Shown piece after piece: positions 16,030 to 20,296 of a stretch of DNA of 20,296 nt. Every line of letters starts with the position of its first letter. Position 1 is the stretch's first letter. The notes below the pieces were generated by a model. It did no database searches. It had not been told where the DNA came from and was given only the letters and a program-made list of their open reading frames with translations. This DNA comes from Geobacter sp. UBA6151. GTDB lineage: Bacteria; Desulfobacterota; Desulfuromonadia; Geobacterales; Pseudopelobacteraceae. Where the stretch lies: contig DIUT01000050.1 in NCBI GenBank assembly GCA_002423105.1, positions 1-20,296 of the forward strand, read 5' to 3'. Position numbers and translations under genes: made by a program.

Positions 16030-18258
16030 TTAGATAGCGTCAATAATAGCATTCAGCGTTACACTAGGACGCATTGCCTTTTCAGTTTTAACCGGATCCG
16101 TGTTGTAATAACCGCCCAAATCCTGTGGTTTACCTTGAGCGCCAATCAACTCTGCATTGATCTTCTCTTCATTTTCCTGAAGCTGCTTGGCCACCTTGGC
16201 AAAACGGGCTGCAAGATCGGCATCCTTGGTCTGTGCTGCCAGCGCCTCTGCCCAGTACATGGCCAGATAGAAGTGGCTGCCACGGTTATCGATCTGACCA
16301 ACTTTACGAGCCGGGTTTTTGTTCTGATCCAGGAACTTGGTATTGGCCTGATCCAGCGTGTCAGCCAGCAGCTGTGCTTTCTCATTTTTAAAGGTTGCAG
16401 CCAGATGCTCCAGGGAAACAGCCAGTGCCAGGAACTCACCCAGTGAATCCCAACGCAGGTAGCCTTCCTGAACAAACTGCTGAACGTGCTTGGGAGCGGA
16501 GCCGCCTGCACCGGTTTCAAACAGACCGCCACCAGCCAGCAGCGGTACGATGGAAAGCATCTTGGCGCTGGTGCCCAATTCAAGAATCGGGAACAGGTCG
16601 GTCAGATAATCCCGCAGGGCGTTACCGGTTACGGTAATGGTATCCTTCCCCTCTTTTGCGCGCTGACAGGCAAACAGCATCGCGTCCACCGGGGCCATAA
16701 TATGAATCTCAAGACCGCTGGTGTCGTGATCCTTGAGGTACTTATTAACTTTTTCAATCATTTGGGCATCGTGGCCACGGTTCTTGTCAAGCCAGAAAAC
16801 AGCCGGTGCACCGGTTGCACGCGCCCTGCGCACTGCCAGCTTGACCCAGTCCTGAATAGGCAGGTCTTTTGCCTGGCAACCGCGCCAGATGTCGCCTTCT
16901 TCAACTTCGTGCTGAATCAGGACCTTACCTGCCTCATCAACTACACGCACGGTGCCGTCTGCAGGCACCTTGAAGGTCTTATCGTGTGAACCGTACTCTT
17001 CTGCCTTCTGGGCCATCAGACCAACGTTGGATACGCAGCCCATGGTGGTCGGGTCAAACTGACCGTTCTTTTTGCAGAAGTCGATGCAGACCTGATACCA
17101 CTCGGAATAGCTGGTATCTGGGACCACGCACTTGACATCGTGCAGCTTGCCGTCCGGCCCCCACATCCCACCGGAGTCACGAATAACCACCGGCATGGAG
17201 GCGTCGATGATGATATCGTTGCTGGCATGCAGGTTGGTAATCCCTTTGTCAGAATCAACCATAGCCAGCGGCGGCTGCTTCTTATAAACATCCTGAATAT
17301 CTGCTTCGATTTCAGCTTTTTGAGCCTCAGGCAGCTTGGCAATTTTCAGATACAGATCGCCCATGCCAAGATCAGGGTTAACCCCCAACTCTTTAAAGGT
17401 AGCAGCATGCTTCTCAAACACATCCTTGTAGAATACTTCTACAAAGTGCCCGAACATGATCGGGTCGGAAATCTTCATCATGGTGGCTTTGAGGTGTACC
17501 GAGAACAATACCCCTTTGGCTTTTGCGTCATCAATCTGCTCTTGAATAAACTTGCGCAGGGCCTTGGCGCTCATGAATGCACCGTCAAGCACCTCACCAG
17601 CCTGAAGGGCCAGTTTGTCCTTCATCACTTTGACAGTGCCAGCCTTGTCAACAAACTCGATCTTGACGTTGCCGGCCTTTTCCATGGTTACTGATTTTTC
17701 GCTATGATAGAAATCACCAGCGTCCATATGGGATACGTGAGTCTTGGAGTCAGCTGCCCAAGCCCCCATTTTAACCGGGTGCTTCTTGGCATACTCCTTG
17801 ACAGCACGCGCTGACCTTCTGTCAGAGTTACCTTCACGCAGAACCGGGTTAACTGCACTGCCCAGACACTTGGCATAACGAGCATGCAACTCTTTTTCTG
17901 CATCGGACTTGGGCTCTTCAGGATAGTCAGGCAACTTAAAGCCCTGTTCCTGCAGTTCTTTGATAGCGGCCTTCAGCTGCGGGATGGAGGCACTGACGTT
18001 CGGCAACTTGATGATGTTAGCCTCAGGCTTCTGGGTCAGCTCCCCCAGCTCAGCCAGATAATCAGGCATTCTCTGCTCAGGAGTCAGATAATCGGGAAAG
18101 TTTGCAATGATTCTACCTGCTACAGAGATGTCGCGAGTTTCAACGACAACACCGGCAGCTTTGGTGAATGCATTTACGATAGGGAGTAGAGAGTATGTTG
18201 CCAGTGCGGGTGCTTCGTCAATCTTCGACCAGATAATCTTAGCTGTTTCTGTTGTCAT
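16030..18258 (-). CDS. icd: Isocitrate dehydrogenase, monomeric NADP-type
   Basis: A 742-residue protein of the monomeric IDH family, much longer than the 400-residue dimeric enzyme. It opens KIIWSKIDEAPALATYSLLP and contains LPNVSASIPQLKAAIKELQ (85-103), NSDRRSA (144-150, substrate serine region), GAWAADSKTHVSHMDAGDFY, MVDSDKGITNLHASND and WLDKNRGHDAQM, all family landmarks. It oxidises isocitrate to 2-oxoglutarate with NADP, feeding Kor and supplying NADPH for biosynthesis. The ATG follows AGGAG by 5 bases. The upstream promoter overlaps a 17-bp palindrome, which suggests repression by a dedicated regulator. The length is normal and the gene looks intact. Confidence 0.96.
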   Translation of the reverse strand: MTTETAKIIWSKIDEAPALATYSLLPIVNAFTKAAGVVVETRDISVAGRIIANFPDYLTPEQRMPDYLAELGELTQKPEANIIKLPNVSASIPQLKAAIKELQEQGFKLPDYPEEPKSDAEKELHARYAKCLGSAVNPVLREGNSDRRSARAVKEYAKKHPVKMGAWAADSKTHVSHMDAGDFYHSEKSVTMEKAGNVKIEFVDKAGTVKVMKDKLALQAGEVLDGAFMSAKALRKFIQEQIDDAKAKGVLFSVHLKATMMKISDPIMFGHFVEVFYKDVFEKHAATFKELGVNPDLGMGDLYLKIAKLPEAQKAEIEADIQDVYKKQPPLAMVDSDKGITNLHASNDIIIDASMPVVIRDSGGMWGPDGKLHDVKCVVPDTSYSEWYQVCIDFCKKNGQFDPTTMGCVSNVGLMAQKAEEYGSHDKTFKVPADGTVRVVDEAGKVLIQHEVEEGDIWRGCQAKDLPIQDWVKLAVRRARATGAPAVFWLDKNRGHDAQMIEKVNKYLKDHDTSGLEIHIMAPVDAMLFACQRAKEGKDTITVTGNALRDYLTDLFPILELGTSAKMLSIVPLLAGGGLFETGAGGSAPKHVQQFVQEGYLRWDSLGEFLALAVSLEHLAATFKNEKAQLLADTLDQANTKFLDQNKNPARKVGQIDNRGSHFYLAMYWAEALAAQTKDADLAARFAKVAKQLQENEEKINAELIGAQGKPQDLGGYYNTDPVKTEKAMRPSVTLNAIIDAI

Positions 18259-18391
18259 GTTCTCTCCTTGGTTAATGGTTCTGAATCGCTGTTGCGTTGA
18301 ATCGCGATGATGTCAGTTGAATAGACGCAATTTCAGTAAGCATAAAAATATATATAGGCTAAAAAAACACTAAATAATAATAAATGGTTAT

Positions 18392-18409
18392 GGCTATCCG
18401 ACGGTAGCC
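18392..18409 (-). promoter_or_regulatory. Short hairpin near the start of the icd leader
   Basis: GGCTATC and GGTAGCC pair over 7 bp (one G-U) around a 4-nt loop. With transcription starting near 18418, the hairpin would occupy about +10 to +27 of a leader of 160 nt that is otherwise AT-rich. It could stabilise the 5' end of the mRNA. No known leader class is recognised. Confidence 0.35.
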
Positions 18410-18418
18410 TGAAAAAGT

Positions 18419-18453
18419 TTGTATACAGTATGCAAAAGGTCTGAAGCTGTCAA
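18419..18453 (-). promoter_or_regulatory. icd promoter overlapped by a 17-bp palindrome
   Basis: On the minus strand, TTGACA (18453-18448, full consensus) and TACTGT (18430-18425) are 17 bp apart, placing the start near 18418. The palindrome TTGTATACAGTATGCAA (18419-18435) has seven of eight base pairs symmetrical around a central A and covers the -10. This is the classic position for a repressor. Geobacter species are known to repress TCA genes, icd included, through a regulator called HgtR, but I cannot confirm that this is its site. Confidence 0.55.
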
Positions 18454-18517
18454 GGAAAATTGTCTACCATTGTAGGTAGGTTATGGCGCTTTTTTAGTGG
18501 TTTTTAGTTTTGAAACG

Positions 18518-18532
18518 ATGTGCGGAGCACAT
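18518..18532. repeat. ATGTGC-GGA-GCACAT palindrome, with GCACATA repeated downstream
   Basis: A perfect 6-bp inverted repeat with a 3-nt centre. The heptamer GCACATA that begins in its right arm recurs in direct orientation at 18591-18597 and 18616-18622, on either side of the leader of the next gene. The copies flank the promoter at 18558-18585. The arrangement looks like repeated binding sites for one regulator, which I cannot identify. Confidence 0.4.
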
Positions 18533-18557
18533 ACTCATACTAAGTGTTTTTTGTTGC

Positions 18558-18585
18558 TTGACCTGCGGTAAAAGAGTGGTACGAT
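18558..18585 (+). promoter_or_regulatory. Sigma-70 promoter of the small unknown gene
   Basis: TTGACC (18558-18563) and TACGAT (18580-18585) are separated by 16 bp. The predicted start near 18592 falls on the second GCACATA copy and leaves a leader of about 58 nt with a strong AAAGGAGA ribosome-binding site. Confidence 0.6.
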
Positions 18586-18649
18586 TACAAGCACATATGG
18601 CAATTGCTTCTATTTGCACATATATACTACCGAAAGGAGAACGTAACCA

Positions 18650-19033
18650 ATGGCGATCAAAAAACCTGCAAAAGCGTCTGGCAAGGCAGCACCCAGTGTA
18701 GCGCCAAAGAAAGCAGCTCCGTTGAAAGCAAGCCGGGAATTGGATACAGAAGAACTGCTTGCAGCAAATCTCGGCGCGATGACAAATGTTGTCGCGAGCA
18801 TCAGTGAAACCCTTGATATGCTTGTCCAGAAGGTCGAAAGCATGGCCTACCACATTATTGCCACCGAAGAAGTGCTTGCGGAAGTTGTTGCAGCCAATGG
18901 CCTTGATCTTGCCCGTGTCAATGCCCGTATTCGCACAAAGATTGCTGACGGGACCGACAACCTGGGTGATTCCAGCAGGGCAGTTGATGTTGCCGCAAGC
19001 ATCGCTTCGCCATTGCCGAAATGCCGTATGTAA
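18650..19033 (+). CDS. Conserved-looking small protein with Lys/Ala/Pro-rich N-terminal tail, unknown function
   Basis: A 127-residue protein I do not recognise. Residues 1-29 are almost entirely Ala, Lys, Pro and Ser (MAIKKPAKASGKAAP and on), like the tails of histone H1-like or other nucleic-acid-binding proteins. Residues 31-100 are predicted helical with regular hydrophobic spacing (LLAANLGAMTNVVASISETL, LVQKVESMAYHIIATEEVL), suggesting a coiled coil or helical bundle. There is no signal peptide or membrane span, and one Cys near the end. The gene is well supported: consensus-like promoter, AAAGGAGA 9 bases before the ATG, and a textbook terminator 32 bp after the stop. A nucleoid-associated or granule-associated role is possible but only guessed from composition. 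Confidence 0.82.
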   Translation: MAIKKPAKASGKAAPSVAPKKAAPLKASRELDTEELLAANLGAMTNVVASISETLDMLVQKVESMAYHIIATEEVLAEVVAANGLDLARVNARIRTKIADGTDNLGDSSRAVDVAASIASPLPKCRM

Positions 19034-19065
19034 CCAGCCAATTTCCCAGCCGGTTAACCTGCGCA

Positions 19066-19097
19066 GGGGCAGATTGTTCAAATCTGCCCCTTTTTTT
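19066..19097 (+). terminator. Rho-independent terminator of the small unknown gene
   Basis: GGGGCAGATT (19066-19075) and AATCTGCCCC (19081-19090) form a perfect 10-bp stem around the loop GTTCA, followed by seven T (19091-19097). This is the clearest one-direction terminator in the window and makes the upstream gene a single-gene unit. Confidence 0.95.
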
Positions 19098-19201
19098 CAG
19101 GACCGTATCAGGCAAAATGATAAAATTTGAGGTGGCTGGGGCAGAAAGATGCTCATTGCCAGGCCATCGGAACTACTATCATGAAAGGAAGCGATCCAGG
19201 T

Positions 19202-19888
19202 ATGTACCCTGAATCTGTGATTTTTGATTTTGATGGTGTCATTGCTGACACCGAACCGCTGCATTATAAGGCGTTTCAAGAAATACTGGCGCCGTTAGGG
19301 CTGGAGTTTACTTGGGAAAAGTATTGCAATACGTATATGGGGTTTGATGACCGTGATGCATTTCGCGAGGCGTTCAATGCAGGGGCACGTCCGCTTCCGG
19401 CAGAGGAGTTGGACCATCTGATACAGGTCAAAGCCGGACTTTTTCAAAAGATTGTGTGTGGTGGAGTAACTGCCTACCCAGGGGTTATTGAGCTCATTGA
19501 ACAGCTGCATACAGCGAAAACCCCGATTGCGCTCTGTAGCGGCGCGTTACGTAGCGATATTGAACCGATTCTTGAACAGCTGTCGATCTGTTCCCGCTTT
19601 TCATGCATGGTAACGGCGGAAGATGTACCGCATAGTAAACCGGACCCGGCAAGTTATCGTTTGGCGTTTCAGATGCTGAAGGAGCGATATCCTGAAGCAA
19701 GCCTGAGCGCAAACCGCTGTTGTGCCATCGAGGACACACCGGCGGGAATCGCCTCGGCAAAGGGGGCAGGTTTGCAGGTAATTGCCGTGCTGAACAGCTA
19801 TCCGGCTGACAAACTGTTGCAGGCGGATCTGGTGATCCGCTCACTGGAGGAGCTACCGGAGCAGTTTGCACGTCTGAATCCATTGTAA
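19202..19888 (+). CDS. HAD-superfamily phosphatase / phosphoglucomutase-like hydrolase
   Basis: A 228-residue HAD enzyme with an alpha-helical cap. Motif I is FDFDGVIADTEPLH with the nucleophile Asp9 and acid Asp11; motif II is CSGALRS (Ser113); motif III is HSKPDP (Lys146); motif IV is IEDTPAGIASAKGAG (Glu177, Asp178). This is the beta-phosphoglucomutase/phosphoglycolate phosphatase subgroup, so it dephosphorylates or isomerises a small sugar or organic phosphate; the substrate cannot be read. The ATG at 19202 is favoured because family members start here and AAGGA lies about 12 bases upstream; an ATG at 19181 would add seven residues and cannot be excluded. It is separated from the gene before it by a terminator and ends at a strong hairpin. 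Confidence 0.9.
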   Translation: MYPESVIFDFDGVIADTEPLHYKAFQEILAPLGLEFTWEKYCNTYMGFDDRDAFREAFNAGARPLPAEELDHLIQVKAGLFQKIVCGGVTAYPGVIELIEQLHTAKTPIALCSGALRSDIEPILEQLSICSRFSCMVTAEDVPHSKPDPASYRLAFQMLKERYPEASLSANRCCAIEDTPAGIASAKGAGLQVIAVLNSYPADKLLQADLVIRSLEELPEQFARLNPL

Positions 19889-19915
19889 GCAGCTCAGCAA
19901 TTTTTCTGTCAGCTA

Positions 19916-19957
19916 ACGTAACGGGCCCGCTGGAAATCTCCGGCGGGCCCGTTACGT
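19916..19957. terminator. Long bidirectional terminator between the HAD gene and ppdK
   Basis: The arms 19916-19934 and 19939-19957 pair over 19 bp with one G-U, around a 4-nt AATC loop. They begin ACGTAACGGGCCCGC and end GCGGGCCCGTTACGT. It lies 27 bp after the HAD stop and 30 bp beyond the ppdK stop, so it serves both converging genes. A short T-run follows on the plus strand. Confidence 0.9.
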
Positions 19958-19987
19958 TTCGTTGCAGGAACAGACTGTGCTATGCCG

Positions 19988-20296
19988 CTATTTGGTAGTA
20001 TCCATCCCCCCACCCAGCGCAGCATGGGCTGCTGCCAACCTGGCAATAGGTACCCGGAATGGTGAGCAGGAAACGTAATCCAGGCCGATCTTGTGACAGA
20101 AAATGACTGACTCCGGATCACCGCCATGTTCGCCGCAGATACCCAGCTTGATCTTGGGGCGGGTAGCACGTCCCTTCTCGCAGCCCATCTTCACCAGTTG
20201 TCCTACACCGTTCTGGTCAAGGGATACAAAGGGGTCTTCCGCCAGAATACCGGCATCCACGTAAAACGGCAGGAACTTGCCGGCATCGTCGCGGGA
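19988..20296 (-). CDS. ppdK: Pyruvate phosphate dikinase, C-terminal end (partial)
   Basis: The frame is open to the window edge, giving the last 102 residues of an enzyme of about 880. The sequence reads SRDDAGKFLPFYVDAGIL, then DPFVSLDQNGVGQLVKM, KLGICGEHGGDPESV and GLDYVSCSPFRVPIARLAAA. GICGEHGGDP contains the catalytic Cys of the PEP/pyruvate domain, and SCSPFRVPIARLAAA is the conserved tail. The enzyme interconverts pyruvate, ATP and phosphate with PEP, AMP and pyrophosphate; in acetate-using anaerobes it mainly makes PEP for gluconeogenesis. The N-terminal ATP-grasp and phosphohistidine domains lie outside the window. A PEP synthase is less likely given the close match of these motifs. 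Confidence 0.94.
   Translation of the reverse strand, partial: SRDDAGKFLPFYVDAGILAEDPFVSLDQNGVGQLVKMGCEKGRATRPKIKLGICGEHGGDPESVIFCHKIGLDYVSCSPFRVPIARLAAAHAALGGGMDTTK

Larger units (their letters stand above)
18259..18649. other. 391-bp divergent control region between icd and the small unknown gene
   Basis: There is no convincing gene here. The icd-proximal half (about 18340-18390) is very AT-rich and would be the icd leader. It holds the icd promoter and palindrome, two short hairpins and an inverted pair CTACC (18464-18468) with GGTAG (18475-18479). The other half holds the ATGTGC palindrome, a promoter and the GCACATA repeats serving the gene at 18650. The region is long for such gene density, which points to regulation of one or both genes. 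Confidence 0.6.

Noticed and set aside
18494..19081. A 195-codon minus-strand frame covering the small unknown gene.
   Set aside because: It crosses the promoter, gene and stop of the plus-strand gene, has no promoter or ribosome-binding site, and the plus-strand gene has all its signals.
19117..19212. A 31-codon frame that overlaps the start of the HAD gene and could be a leader peptide.
   Set aside because: It has only a weak AGG upstream, no clear promoter, and a composition that looks random. The overlap alone is not enough.

Overview
The window looks like chromosomal DNA from a Gram-negative anaerobe of the Geobacter type (Desulfuromonadota). The reasons are a monomeric NADP-type isocitrate dehydrogenase, an NAD malate dehydrogenase and a four-subunit 2-oxoglutarate:ferredoxin oxidoreductase side by side, pyruvate phosphate dikinase nearby, several outer-membrane proteins, and Shine-Dalgarno-rich genes of medium-high GC. 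This placement is inferred from gene content only; no species can be named.

Layout. Bases 1-2195 (+): the 3' part of a DUF401-type membrane protein, a Smr-domain protein, and a compact Phd/YefM-RelE type toxin-antitoxin pair. Bases 2232-7398 (+): a tightly packed run of GT2 glycosyltransferase, GT4 glycosyltransferase, a large YfhO-type membrane protein and a TrmN6/YfiC-like methyltransferase, with overlapping stops and starts. Bases 7378-11073 (-): an overlapping three-gene unit of hybrid sensor histidine kinase, coiled-coil porin and a 57-residue lipoprotein that starts with TTG and is easy to miss. Bases 11074-11381 are a busy control region between the kinase and an OmpW-family gene (+), with promoters on both strands, an FNR-like palindrome, GCAC-AAAA repeats and a predicted folded leader RNA.

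Bases 12080-18258 (-) are the oxidative TCA block, transcribed icd, mdh, korD, korA, korB, korC. Icd makes 2-oxoglutarate and NADPH; Kor converts 2-oxoglutarate to succinyl-CoA and reduces ferredoxin; Mdh regenerates oxaloacetate. Hairpins separate icd, mdh and kor, so these are probably three transcription units. The icd promoter has a 17-bp palindrome over its -10 and gives a leader of about 160 nt. Divergent from icd is a small unknown Lys/Ala/Pro-tailed protein with its own promoter, repeated GCACATA motifs and a classic terminator. A HAD phosphatase (+) follows, then a strong two-way terminator and the C-terminal end of pyruvate phosphate dikinase (-), which runs off the window.

No clearly new defence or mobile system is visible. 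The least ordinary items are the kinase-porin-lipoprotein unit, the ompW leader RNA, the icd operator/leader, and the small protein at 18650-19033. No rRNA, tRNA, CRISPR array or insertion sequence was seen.
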